From the NCBI RefSeq assembly GCF_026988655.1, contig NZ_JALSKT010000073.1, positions 1-37,151 of the forward strand: a stretch of DNA of 37,151 nt, read 5' to 3'. Below, piece by piece: positions 25,559-34,137 of the stretch. The notes beneath the pieces are model-generated. The model had not been told where the DNA came from and ran no database searches. It saw only the letters and a program-made list of their open reading frames with translations. The DNA is from Sulfurimonas sp. (GTDB taxonomy: Bacteria; Campylobacterota; Campylobacteria; Campylobacterales; Sulfurimonadaceae). Each line of letters starts with the position of its first letter. Position 1 is the first letter of the stretch. Both the position numbers and the translations under genes were made by a program.

Positions 25559-26380
25559 ATGAAGTATTTATTTTTACTCCTGTTTAGCTTTGGGAGTTTA
25601 GTGGCTCAAGAGCTTATACTGACAGGGACAGTCATCTCCAATAACAAAAAGATGATACCTGCGCGTTATATGGGCTATGTGAAAAAGATAAACTTTGAAG
25701 TTGGAGACAGTGTTGAGAGAGAAGACACTCTTTTTGAACTTGAATCTGCTGAGTTTGATATCTTAGAATCTCAGGCCAATCTAGCACTAGAACAAGCAAA
25801 CTTAATGCTTGATATGTATAAAACAAGAGTCAATGTTTTTAAAAAACGCAAGCATCGTTTAAAGCGAAAAAAATCAATGATGCCTGCGATGGACTTTCGT
25901 GAAAATATGGAAGATCTCAATGAAAACATTGATGATATTAGTGGTTCCATTGAAGCAGCAAAAGTCTTAGTCACTGAAGCAAGTGAAAAAACAAAACAGT
26001 TTGCAACGATAGCGGGTTACCTAAAGATTAAAGCACCAAATGATGGCGTGATAGTAGAGAGAAGAATTCAGGTTGGGGATATGGTTGCTCCGGGAATGTT
26101 AACGATGATTATTGTAGATATGAAGCATCTAGAAATTGAGGCTGAGGTTGCTGAGTCTGATTTAAAATATCTTCGTAGAAACAAAGTTGTAAAAATTACA
26201 ATTCCCTCATTAGACTATAAAGCTTCCGGTTTTATTAAGGCGATAGTTCCAAGTGCTAACCCAATGGCACACACTTTTAAAATACGTGTAAGCTTTGAGA
26301 AAACAAGTGATATGATTTTTCCAGGAATGTATGCCAAAATTTACATTGATTTAACAGATGAGTTGGCAAATAAGATATAA
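25559..26380 (+). CDS. RND/HlyD-type periplasmic adaptor subunit
   Basis: 273-residue membrane-fusion protein. The signal peptide is about 1-16. A first lipoyl half (ARYMGYVKKINFEVGDSVERE) leads to a helical hairpin of about 90 residues (about 60-150). The second lipoyl half is YLKIKAPNDGVIVERRIQVGD, followed by a beta barrel with FPGMYAKIYIDL near the end. It links an inner-membrane pump to an outer-membrane channel. The nearest pump is the split RND permease 2 kb upstream; no TolC-like channel is in the window. It is co-transcribed with the cytochrome upstream and is only 8 nt before mgtE. Confidence 0.85.
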   Translation: MKYLFLLLFSFGSLVAQELILTGTVISNNKKMIPARYMGYVKKINFEVGDSVEREDTLFELESAEFDILESQANLALEQANLMLDMYKTRVNVFKKRKHRLKRKKSMMPAMDFRENMEDLNENIDDISGSIEAAKVLVTEASEKTKQFATIAGYLKIKAPNDGVIVERRIQVGDMVAPGMLTMIIVDMKHLEIEAEVAESDLKYLRRNKVVKITIPSLDYKASGFIKAIVPSANPMAHTFKIRVSFEKTSDMIFPGMYAKIYIDLTDELANKI

Positions 26381-26388
26381 TACCACTC

Positions 26389-27717
26389 ATGAATGAGTTT
26401 ATAAAATATATTAAAAATAATAACGAAAAAGATATCCATCCTGCTGAAATTGCCAATCTACTCAAAGGCTTGAGTGATAAAGAGTTTGCAAAAGCAATTA
26501 AGCTTGTCCCAAAAGAGATAGTAGGGGATGTTGCTCTCGCATTACCAGATAGATATTTTGATGATGTTGTTGAAAATTTAAGTGTAGATGACCTTTCTCG
26601 TGCGGTTACAGAACTTGAATCTGATGACCAGTTAGAGTTTATGCAAGAGTTGGAAGATGTTGATGAAAATGTCGCTGAGGAAGTTTTTAACACCTTAGAT
26701 GCAGCAGATAAAAAAGAGATTACACAGCTGCAAAACTATGATGAAGATCAAGCTGGTGCAGCTATGCAGCTTGAGGTCTTTACCGCACATGAAGATGAAA
26801 TAGTTCAAGATGTTATTAAAAGATTTGCTCGTCTTAGAAAAGAGAGAGAACTTGAAAATATTCAAAATCTTTTTATCGTAGATAATCACAATAAACTACT
26901 TTATACTGTTGGACTTGATGATTTACTTATTTTTGACTTTACGAAAAGCATTCGAGAAAATATTCAAAACGCAAATGAAAATTTTGAACCAATAACTGCG
27001 GTAGATACAGATGACATTAAAGATGTTGTTAAATATTTTAAAGAGTATGACTTATCAGTTTTACCTATTGTCAATGCTAATGGTGAACTTGTTGGGCGTA
27101 TAACTTCTGATGATATTTACGATATTATCAATGAACATGCAACTGAGCAAATGTATAATCTTGCTGGTGTTGATGATGAAGCAGAAGATGATGAAGATGT
27201 ATTAAAGGCAACCAAAAAACGTGCTAGCTGGTTAGCGCTTAATCTCTTGACTGCAATCGTAGCTTCTTTTGTTATTGGACTCTTTGAAGAAACAATTAAC
27301 TCTATGGTTGCTCTTGCTATTTTGATGCCCATTGTCGCATCAATGGGTGGAAATGCAGGAACACAGAGTTTGACTGTTGTTGTTCGTCAGCTTGCCCTTG
27401 GTGAGATATCACATGAAGATGGTTTTAGAATTATTAAAAAAGAGGTACTTATCTCAATTTTGAATGGGTTTGTTTTTGCTGTCGTGATAGGCTTCATAGC
27501 CTGGATTTGGTTTGATATACCACTGCTAGGGTTTGTAATAGGTTTAAGTATGTTGATAAACCTTGTAATGGCGGGGCTTTTTGGGTCTGCCATTCCTTTA
27601 GGACTCAAAATTTTAAATATTGACCCGGCTATTGGAAGTACAGTTATTTTAACCACTGTTACAGATGTTGTTGGCTTTTTTAGCTTTTTAGCTCTTGCTA
27701 AATATATACTACTTTAA
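26389..27717 (+). CDS. mgtE: MgtE-type magnesium channel
   Basis: 442-residue inner-membrane magnesium channel. The N-terminal superhelical MgtE_N domain (about 15-120) is followed by a pair of CBS domains (about 130-255) that gate the pore by sensing cytoplasmic magnesium, then five membrane helices (about 275-440). The pore signature PIVASMGGNAGTQSLTVVVR and the later STVILTTVTDVVGF are both present, so the channel is complete. The ATG is 8 nt after the adaptor stop. The CNNM-type gene follows by 15 nt, which links two magnesium-handling proteins. Confidence 0.92.
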   Translation: MNEFIKYIKNNNEKDIHPAEIANLLKGLSDKEFAKAIKLVPKEIVGDVALALPDRYFDDVVENLSVDDLSRAVTELESDDQLEFMQELEDVDENVAEEVFNTLDAADKKEITQLQNYDEDQAGAAMQLEVFTAHEDEIVQDVIKRFARLRKERELENIQNLFIVDNHNKLLYTVGLDDLLIFDFTKSIRENIQNANENFEPITAVDTDDIKDVVKYFKEYDLSVLPIVNANGELVGRITSDDIYDIINEHATEQMYNLAGVDDEAEDDEDVLKATKKRASWLALNLLTAIVASFVIGLFEETINSMVALAILMPIVASMGGNAGTQSLTVVVRQLALGEISHEDGFRIIKKEVLISILNGFVFAVVIGFIAWIWFDIPLLGFVIGLSMLINLVMAGLFGSAIPLGLKILNIDPAIGSTVILTTVTDVVGFFSFLALAKYILL

Positions 27718-27732
27718 GAGGATTTGTAAAAC

Positions 27733-28779
27733 TTGGAACTATTAATAATATTTTTTATATTGTCAGTTGGAGTCTCATTTTTATGCTCTATTTTAGAATC
27801 AGTTCTGCTTTCTATCAACATGTCTTACGTTGCAGTTGTAGAAAAAGAACGTCCAGCAGTAGGAAAATTACTCAGACATCATAAAGAGAACATTAACAAA
27901 TCAATTGCATCAGTGCTTATTTTAAATACTATTGCTAACACCTTAGGTGCAGCGGCCGTCGGAGCACAAGCATCGAAAATTTTTGGAAATGATGCTGTTG
28001 TTTATGTTTCAGTTATTCTTACTTTTGCTATCCTTTTTATATCTGAGATTATTCCTAAAACCATAGGTGCTATGTACTGGAAACAGTTAGCCCCCATGGC
28101 AGCGTACTTTATTAGAGTTTTTATCTGGATGACGTATCCTATTATCTTAACAACTCTAGCGGTAACAAATAAGATTTCAATGGGTAAAACAGATTCACAT
28201 TCACTTACAAAAGAAGAGCTGTTAGAGAGTATGTTGATGAGTGAAGATGAGGGTGTCATTGATGAAAAAGAATCAGATGTTATTGAAAATATTCTGAATC
28301 TTGACAATATTAAAGTAAGTGAGATTTTGACTCCAAGAAGCGTTGTGTTTGCCTTGGATGAGACGATGAGTATTAAAGATGTTATTCAAACGCAGCCGGC
28401 TATTTTTAAGTTTTCTCGTATCCCAATATACAAAGACTCTTTTGAAGAAGTGACGGGACTTGTTCTTACAAAAAAAATCTTTAAACAAGCACTTCAAGAT
28501 GATACAGTTGCACTCTCAAGCATTAAAAAAGAGATGGTAAGTCTTAATGAAAATGTTCCAGTAAGTAAAGCGCTTGATATGTTTATATCTAAAAAAGATC
28601 ATATGTTTTTAGTGAGAGATAATTATGATCAAACTGAAGGAATCATTACTCTTGAGGATTGTGTTGAAACAATTTTGGGTGTTGAAATTATGGATGAGAG
28701 TGACACAACGGAAGATATGCGTGAGCTTGCAAAACGTAAGATGAAGCTCAAACGTAAACTTACAGAGTCAAAGCACTAA
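27733..28779 (+). CDS. CNNM (DUF21)/CBS-pair membrane protein
   Basis: 348-residue inner-membrane protein of the CNNM/CorC family, implicated in magnesium or cobalt efflux. The DUF21 transmembrane domain covers about 1-165 with the conserved SETIPK-like motif as ISEIIPKTIGA. A CBS pair follows (about 190-320), including the ILTPRSVVFAL motif. The CorC_HlyC C-terminal domain is absent and the protein ends in a basic KRKMKLKRKL tail. The start is TTG 27733 with AGAGGA about 11 nt upstream. It probably works opposite to MgtE in the same transcript: one imports, the other exports. Confidence 0.85.
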   Translation: MELLIIFFILSVGVSFLCSILESVLLSINMSYVAVVEKERPAVGKLLRHHKENINKSIASVLILNTIANTLGAAAVGAQASKIFGNDAVVYVSVILTFAILFISEIIPKTIGAMYWKQLAPMAAYFIRVFIWMTYPIILTTLAVTNKISMGKTDSHSLTKEELLESMLMSEDEGVIDEKESDVIENILNLDNIKVSEILTPRSVVFALDETMSIKDVIQTQPAIFKFSRIPIYKDSFEEVTGLVLTKKIFKQALQDDTVALSSIKKEMVSLNENVPVSKALDMFISKKDHMFLVRDNYDQTEGIITLEDCVETILGVEIMDESDTTEDMRELAKRKMKLKRKLTESKH

Positions 28780-28782
28780 AAA

Positions 28783-28805
28783 GAGATGCTTTATCCAAGC
28801 ATCTC
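28783..28805 (-). terminator. intrinsic terminator overlapping the chemoreceptor 3' end
   Basis: On the minus strand GAGATGCTT-GGATA-AAGCATCTC forms a perfect 9-bp stem followed by T5 (TTTTTAG). The left arm encodes the last codons of the chemoreceptor and the loop contains its stop. On the plus strand there is no T run, so it serves the minus-strand operon. Confidence 0.75.
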
Positions 28806-30113
28806 CTGCATATCTATTGTTGTACCAACCTCTTCAACAAGTTGATCCATAAGCGAAAAGAGCGCAAAAGATTCTTTTTCTGCTTGTGAAAAACGATTGA
28901 TTATTTCATCTTTTTTTCCACCTTTATTCATGCACCCACCGTTGAGCGCACAGTCGAGATTTTCATTGATGAGGTTATGAAAATTGATATGATGTTTTTC
29001 CATTGTTTTAAAAGTTTTATTAGAACCTAATACTTTTTTATCTTGTGTGTAGTACCACTTTCCAAATCCACAATGTTTATAATCTTTTTTAATCTCCTCT
29101 GTAACAGTTCCATTGACAACAGCAGAGTAAGCATTTGATTTTAAAACTATATGGTGAACTTTATATTTTGCCAGTAAAAGAGCAAAACTACTTTTTGTAG
29201 AATCAGTAGAGACAGTTTGAATATCAGTTTTTAAGGCATCAATAATATGTGCAAAATTTTCCATAGTGTTATTTGCTTGAATTGCAATATCACTCATATT
29301 ATTGGCATTTTCAGAAATTTCACTTGATTGTTGTTGGAGATTTTGAATGGTAATACTAATCTCTCCAGTTGCTTTACCTGTTCTTTCTGCAAGCTTACGT
29401 ACTTCATCAGCAACAACGGCAAATCCTCTACCATGCTCTCCCGCTCTTGCTGCTTCTATAGCTGCGTTTAGAGCTAAAAGATTTGTTTGATCAGCAATAT
29501 CTTTGATGAGGTTGATAACAGTTGTAATATCTGTGACATTTGTATCCATCTGTTCAATTGCTTCAACAGTGTTAGAAACGAGTTCACTTAGGTTTGATAC
29601 TTCATTTCGTGTTGCTTCAACTGCAGTTGATGTCTCTTGTGTAGCATCTGCTGCGTTTGATGTCAGATTTGCTGCATTTACAAAAGAGTCAGCCGCAGAG
29701 TCTATATTTGAGTTAATAAGCTCATAATTTGTTTTTGTTCCTCCATTGAGTTTTGAAAATTCTGTTGTCAATACGCCCATAAGCTTATAACGCTCATTGG
29801 CCTTCATAGAAGATATTGCTTTTTGAATTTCTTTGGCGGTCGCTTGATACTCTCCATGGAGTCCTTCAGGAAACATACTTCTGTACATTTTTCCATCACT
29901 TACCGCTTCGATAGTGTAACGTGTTTCACGTAGTATGACTTCCATTTGATCGAGCGTATTGTTAATGTCCCATGCTATATGTTCAAGTTGTGTTTCATTT
30001 TTATGTAAAACAATGCGATGCGAGAGCTCTCCATTTTTTGTTTTGTGTAAAATATCACTAATTTGTGTTAATAATTCTGCGTCATTTTCTTTTTGTCTTC
30101 CAAAAAAAATCAT
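28791..30113 (-). CDS. soluble methyl-accepting chemotaxis protein with C-terminal CZB domain
   Basis: 440-residue chemoreceptor without any membrane segment. The N-terminal 100 residues look HAMP-like. The signalling hairpin (about 150-300) includes the tip [20 protein letters not shown] and [10 protein letters not shown] that bind CheA and CheW. The C-terminal CZB zinc-binding domain (about 320-435) shows the pattern KVHHIVL, then HCGFGKWYY, then HHINFH. CZB domains sense zinc or hypochlorous-type oxidants. It overlaps the upstream PAS gene by 4 nt, recalling the CetA/CetB pair of Campylobacter energy taxis, although CetA is membrane-bound. Confidence 0.88.
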   Translation of the reverse strand: MIFFGRQKENDAELLTQISDILHKTKNGELSHRIVLHKNETQLEHIAWDINNTLDQMEVILRETRYTIEAVSDGKMYRSMFPEGLHGEYQATAKEIQKAISSMKANERYKLMGVLTTEFSKLNGGTKTNYELINSNIDSAADSFVNAANLTSNAADATQETSTAVEATRNEVSNLSELVSNTVEAIEQMDTNVTDITTVINLIKDIADQTNLLALNAAIEAARAGEHGRGFAVVADEVRKLAERTGKATGEISITIQNLQQQSSEISENANNMSDIAIQANNTMENFAHIIDALKTDIQTVSTDSTKSSFALLLAKYKVHHIVLKSNAYSAVVNGTVTEEIKKDYKHCGFGKWYYTQDKKVLGSNKTFKTMEKHHINFHNLINENLDCALNGGCMNKGGKKDEIINRFSQAEKESFALFSLMDQLVEEVGTTIDMQEMLG

Positions 30114-30658
30114 ATTTTTGCTCCCAGTTGAAGATTAAAGACAAATTCTCTATAACCTAAGTTGTGTTCTTCTAAAAAATCATAAAGAAATTTATGTGAA
30201 GCTTCTACTCCTCCGCTTCTCTCAATTTCTAAAAGTTTTTTATAGATGGGTAGTATTTGTTCTATGGCAGATGCATTTGCTTTACGACGCACAGAAGTGT
30301 AACTGATAATATTTCCATTTGTGTCAAGGTCTGCTGTAATATAAGCTAAAACCCAATAATAACCCCCATCAGCACAGAGATTTTTTACAAAGCCAAAAAA
30401 TTCATCTTTTTTTTGTACCATATCCCAAAGCAGTTTGTAGGTAATACGAGGCATTTCAGGATGGCGAATCAGATTATGATTTGCACCTATCAAATCAGCA
30501 GGTGGATAACCTGACATTTGTGCAAAAATTTCATTACAGTAGATGATCTTCCCTTTTGTGTCTGTTTTAGATACTATAAAATCATCTGCATTAAGAACTT
30601 TTTCACGATTTGTTATGTTTTTTGGAGCATCTAATTTTGATAAACTACTTTTAGACAT
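30110..30658 (-). CDS. PAS-domain energy-taxis protein (CetB/Aer-like)
   Basis: 182-residue soluble protein. A single PAS domain occupies about 30-140, with [16 protein letters not shown] and the Aer/CetB-type stretch [21 protein letters not shown], which in that group surrounds a bound FAD. A helical tail follows. In Campylobacter jejuni, CetB reports redox state to the chemoreceptor CetA; here the partner would be the CZB chemoreceptor that overlaps it by 4 nt. AGGGAG-type bases (minus strand) precede the ATG. A run of nine G lies 61-69 nt upstream and could vary its expression. Confidence 0.85.
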   Translation of the reverse strand: MSKSSLSKLDAPKNITNREKVLNADDFIVSKTDTKGKIIYCNEIFAQMSGYPPADLIGANHNLIRHPEMPRITYKLLWDMVQKKDEFFGFVKNLCADGGYYWVLAYITADLDTNGNIISYTSVRRKANASAIEQILPIYKKLLEIERSGGVEASHKFLYDFLEEHNLGYREFVFNLQLGAKI

Positions 30659-30718
30659 ATATTAACTCCCTTTTTTAATAATTTTCTAATGAAATTATAT
30701 AAAACAAATACTGAGATA

Positions 30719-30727
30719 GGGGGGGGG
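30719..30727. repeat. homopolymeric G9 tract (intergenic)
   Basis: Nine consecutive G on the plus strand, C9 on the coding minus strand, in the promoter region of the PAS/chemoreceptor operon. G tracts of eight or more are known phase-variation sites in Campylobacterota. No other G run of this length is visible in the window. Confidence 0.85.
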
Positions 30728-30772
30728 TAAAGGGATAATAAAGCAGTAAATGAAAACTGTAGTTACTATTTC

Positions 30773-30795
30773 ACACAGCAGGAGAAGTGCTGTGT
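30773..30795 (-). terminator. hairpin after the SQR-family gene
   Basis: Perfect 8-bp stem ACACAGCA / TGCTGTGT with a 7-nt loop, 10 nt beyond the stop of the minus-strand flavoprotein gene. No T run follows on the minus strand, so it may be a weak terminator or RNA-stabilising stem. Confidence 0.5.
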
Positions 30796-30804
30796 TATTG
30801 TGTG

Positions 30805-31986
30805 TTACATTCCAGGTATTCTAGGTATTTTTCCAAGTTTTGAGTTACGACAGTAGCTTCCCCAGCCTTTTTTCAACCAGTGTCCAATAATCGGCATAGG
30901 AATCATAAAGGCACGTTTCTCATCTCTATATACAAACGCAGCTCCATCACCCGTATCCATGACACAAAGGATATTTAAGTGTTCGTTATAGCCTTTGAAG
31001 TCACTGCCACCCTTGTCTCTCTCTTGGATGTTGTGTGCTGTATTTTTAGCCATAACTTCTGCAACATGTCCCTGTTTTGCTCTCCAGTCATAGCCCTCTA
31101 GTGAAGCAACATCACCAATTGCATAGATATTTGAGAGGCTTCCGTCTTCATTTAAAACACAAGAAAAATCATCCGTTTTGATAAAACCTGCTTCATTTGT
31201 TGGAAGGTCAGAATTTTTAATCACTTCATGTCCATCACCTGCGGGGATAAACATAATAAAGTCAGAATCAAGTTTGCTGTCATCTTCAAAAACGACACCA
31301 TCTTTTTCAAAGCGTTTGATTTTTTTACCAAAGTGTTGTTTAATGCCCAGTTTTTTAAACATCATATCCATCATTTTAAGCGCTTGAGGACCCATTCTTT
31401 TTCCAGGTTCTGCCATTGGAGCAAAAAAAGTTAGCTCGAAGTTATCGCGAATACCTTTTTTCTTGAGCATATTATGAACATTGAAAAGTAACTCAAACCC
31501 TGGTCCGCCACGAACAGCAGAAGTGTCTTTTGGATTTCCACCAAATCCCATTGCAATTTTACCACTGCCTTTGGCTACGAGCTTGTCAAGTTCATCTCGA
31601 ATATCTAAAGCCATTTGTGGCGCACCACAAATAGAGAGCGTGTTCTCAATCCCTGGGGCTTTCATCTTAGCAGCACCCATTCCAATGACAAGGTAGTCAT
31701 AATCATCCAGAACTGTACCATCTTCAAGTGTCACTTTGTTCTCAGCTTTGGAGATACTTTTTACTTTGTTGATGATAAGGTTAAAACCATGTGCACGTTG
31801 CAGCTCATGCAAATCAACACATACATTTTTAAACGCAGTCTCGTGCGTTGGTACCCAAATAGAAGTGGGGTAAATATAAAAAAACTCCCTATCACTTACT
31901 AAGGTAACATCATAATTCATTTTTTTCAGATAACTTGCTGCATCAACGCCCGCAAAACCACCACCCAAAATTAGTACTTTTTTCAT
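30805..31986 (-). CDS. FAD oxidoreductase of the sulfide:quinone reductase family
   Basis: 393-residue flavoprotein. The FAD-binding GGGFAG is at 8-13, a second Rossmann-like segment IAMGFGGNPKD is near 144-154, and the C-terminal FAD motif YAIGDVASL is at 288-296. The C-terminal PGKRMGP, LCVMDTGDGAAFVYR and membrane-associating tail resemble SQR. Cys120 and Cys341 match two SQR cysteines, but at the position of the third (near 160, where SQR usually has C-x-G-P-x-E) the sequence is VRGGPGFE. One of the two redox cysteines is therefore missing, so sulfide oxidation is doubtful. AGGGGAT precedes the ATG. It is probably a single-gene unit. Confidence 0.8.
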   Translation of the reverse strand: MKKVLILGGGFAGVDAASYLKKMNYDVTLVSDREFFYIYPTSIWVPTHETAFKNVCVDLHELQRAHGFNLIINKVKSISKAENKVTLEDGTVLDDYDYLVIGMGAAKMKAPGIENTLSICGAPQMALDIRDELDKLVAKGSGKIAMGFGGNPKDTSAVRGGPGFELLFNVHNMLKKKGIRDNFELTFFAPMAEPGKRMGPQALKMMDMMFKKLGIKQHFGKKIKRFEKDGVVFEDDSKLDSDFIMFIPAGDGHEVIKNSDLPTNEAGFIKTDDFSCVLNEDGSLSNIYAIGDVASLEGYDWRAKQGHVAEVMAKNTAHNIQERDKGGSDFKGYNEHLNILCVMDTGDGAAFVYRDEKRAFMIPMPIIGHWLKKGWGSYCRNSKLGKIPRIPGM

Positions 31987-32070
31987 TTTTATCCCCTGGT
32001 ATTTACTTAAGTTATAAGAAATATTACTTGAATTGATGTTAAAACTATATTAAAGAGCTTAGTTTTATCG

Positions 32071-32943
32071 TCAATTTGTTTTTTTGTTTATAAAGTATAC
32101 TGCAATCATACTAATGAAACCACCGAAGATGATGTGCAGTTGGATAGGTTCATCTAAAATAAGCCAAGCACTAGAGAGGGCAAAAAAAGGCACTAAAAAC
32201 ATAAACGAACTTGTCTTTTGACTTCCTAGTTTTCCGCTTGCTACAAAAAAGATAGTCGTAGCGAGTGTTTGACCCAGTACTGCAAGATAGATCATTGATA
32301 CCCAAAATTTCCAGCCTTGTGAGAAAACAGCCATCAAATTAGAATCAAAGGCGTAAAAAAAAGTCACAACTGTAGCGATAACAGAGATGAAAAAACTGTA
32401 ATGAATAGGATGAATGTGCTTTTGCGAGTGTTGTGAGAGCAGCGTTACTCCAGCCCAGATAAGCGCACAGAGTAAAAAGTAGATATTTGAGCTATTTAAA
32501 AAGAGATGAAAGTCATTGAGTTGCAGTAAAATATATCCGCCAATAAGCCCTAAAATGAGTCCAAAATACTGAGCCGTGGATAGCTTACTTTTAAAAAAAA
32601 TAGCAACGAGTATAAAGGTCATAATTGGGCTAAAAGTGGTAATAATGACACTTCCAGCCCCAGCAAGCCCGTACTTAATACCTAAAAAAGCACTTACCAT
32701 AAATGAAATATTTAAGAAGGAACTTCCCATGATGTATTTGAGTGAGGCTGCGTTTAGTATAACAGGCTCTTTAAAAAAATAAATAATAGGTAAAAAGGAG
32801 AGTGTCATAAAGAAAAAACGCCAAAAGATTATGACATCCATGGGTAAGTCGTAGGTGAGAATTTTAAGAGCAGTCCATCCCCCACCCCATAGCACCATGG
32901 CTAAGAGTAGGAGATACTGATAAAATTTATCGTTTTTTTTCAA
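32071..32943 (-). CDS. EamA-family (DMT) transporter
   Basis: 290-residue inner-membrane protein with ten hydrophobic helices in two EamA repeats. The first repeat contains VLWGGGWTALK near the start and the second WAGVTLLSQ at the mid-point, both typical of this family of small-metabolite or amino-acid exporters. The ATG lies inside the symporter gene, overlapping by 17 nt, which indicates translational coupling. Substrate cannot be told; the operon with asparagine synthase suggests an amino-acid-related compound, as inference. Confidence 0.85.
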   Translation of the reverse strand: MKKNDKFYQYLLLLAMVLWGGGWTALKILTYDLPMDVIIFWRFFFMTLSFLPIIYFFKEPVILNAASLKYIMGSSFLNISFMVSAFLGIKYGLAGAGSVIITTFSPIMTFILVAIFFKSKLSTAQYFGLILGLIGGYILLQLNDFHLFLNSSNIYFLLCALIWAGVTLLSQHSQKHIHPIHYSFFISVIATVVTFFYAFDSNLMAVFSQGWKFWVSMIYLAVLGQTLATTIFFVASGKLGSQKTSSFMFLVPFFALSSAWLILDEPIQLHIIFGGFISMIAVYFINKKTN

Positions 32944-34129
32944 ATTCGTCTACAATTTTTGTAACAATGAGATCTGAGGTTACATTTAAAGATGTGCGAC
33001 ACATATCAAGGATACGATCAACTGCGACAATGAGTGCCATATACTCAACTGGAAGTCCAAGTTGATTGAGGATAATCACCATCATAACAAGACTAGCACT
33101 CGGTAGTGCAGCCACCCCAACGCTGAGAGCAACAACAGTGATACCAAGCAAGATTTGATCACCAAGGCTGAGTGTGACTCCTGCAAGATTTGCGATGTAG
33201 AGAACTGCCACACTGAGATATGCGGCTGTTCCATCCATAGAAACAGTTGCCCCTAAAGGTAAAACAAAAGAGGCAGTTTTTTTATCTACACCGCCTACTT
33301 CTTCTACTACCCGCATACTAACAGGCAAAGTAGCTGCGGATGAGGCAGTAGAAAAAGCCATAATAGGCACTTCACGTATATCACTGAGATAAGCATAAGG
33401 ATTGACCTTAGTAAAAAACCTTAAAACACTCGGTAGAGTAATAAGCCCATGAAATAAAATAACGCCAATAACAAGAAAAAGATATTTATAAAGCCCAAAA
33501 ACGACATCAATACCTTGCTCGGCAATAACATAAGAGATAAGTGAAAAGACACCTATTGGAGTTAGGAGAATGACCCATTCAGCCATTTTTAGCATAGCTT
33601 CACTTATGGAGCTAAAAAGATTTCTCAGTGGCTCTTGCTGTTTTGGAGAAAGATAGAGTGAGGCAACACCAAAAAGAATAGCAAAAATGATAATCTGCAT
33701 CATTTTTCCCTCAGCTAAAGCATGGAAAATATTTGTAGGAATGAAACTCAAAAGCATAGCCTCAAAAGAAAAAGGAGCAAGTGTTGTTGCTTTTGCGTAC
33801 TCTAGTCCTGCCGTGCTAACGTGTTCTCCAATATGAAAGATATTCATAGCAGTAATGGCAGCTACAACTGCAAGAGCGGTTGTGAGAAGATACAGACCAA
33901 TAGTTCTGAGTCCCATACGTTTGAGGTGTTCTATGGAGCCAAGTCCTAAAATCGCGACATAGATACTAGCAAAAACAAGTGGAACAACAAGCATTTTTAA
34001 GAAGTAAACAAAGGCAACGCCTATCACTTTTTGCTCTAGTGCGAGTTCAGGAAAGAAGGATCCAAACGCAGCGCCAAGCAGTATGCCAAAAATAACAAGA
34101 GTATTTGTAGTCGTATATTTTTTTATCAC
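32927..34129 (-). CDS. dicarboxylate/amino acid:cation symporter
   Basis: 400-residue inner-membrane symporter of the DAACS (GltP/SstT/DctA) family. It has eight helices and two re-entrant hairpins. HP1 carries TASSAATLPVS (about 261-271). The TM7 motif that is NMDGT in glutamate carriers reads SMDGT here (297-301). TM8 has NVTSDLIVTKIV. Substrates of the family are glutamate, aspartate, serine/threonine or C4-dicarboxylates; the Asn-to-Ser change in the sodium-binding motif makes a guess unsafe. It starts 8 nt after asnB and overlaps the EamA gene. Confidence 0.9.
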   Translation of the reverse strand: MIKKYTTTNTLVIFGILLGAAFGSFFPELALEQKVIGVAFVYFLKMLVVPLVFASIYVAILGLGSIEHLKRMGLRTIGLYLLTTALAVVAAITAMNIFHIGEHVSTAGLEYAKATTLAPFSFEAMLLSFIPTNIFHALAEGKMMQIIIFAILFGVASLYLSPKQQEPLRNLFSSISEAMLKMAEWVILLTPIGVFSLISYVIAEQGIDVVFGLYKYLFLVIGVILFHGLITLPSVLRFFTKVNPYAYLSDIREVPIMAFSTASSAATLPVSMRVVEEVGGVDKKTASFVLPLGATVSMDGTAAYLSVAVLYIANLAGVTLSLGDQILLGITVVALSVGVAALPSASLVMMVIILNQLGLPVEYMALIVAVDRILDMCRTSLNVTSDLIVTKIVDEFEKKR

Positions 34130-34137
34130 GTATGTCC

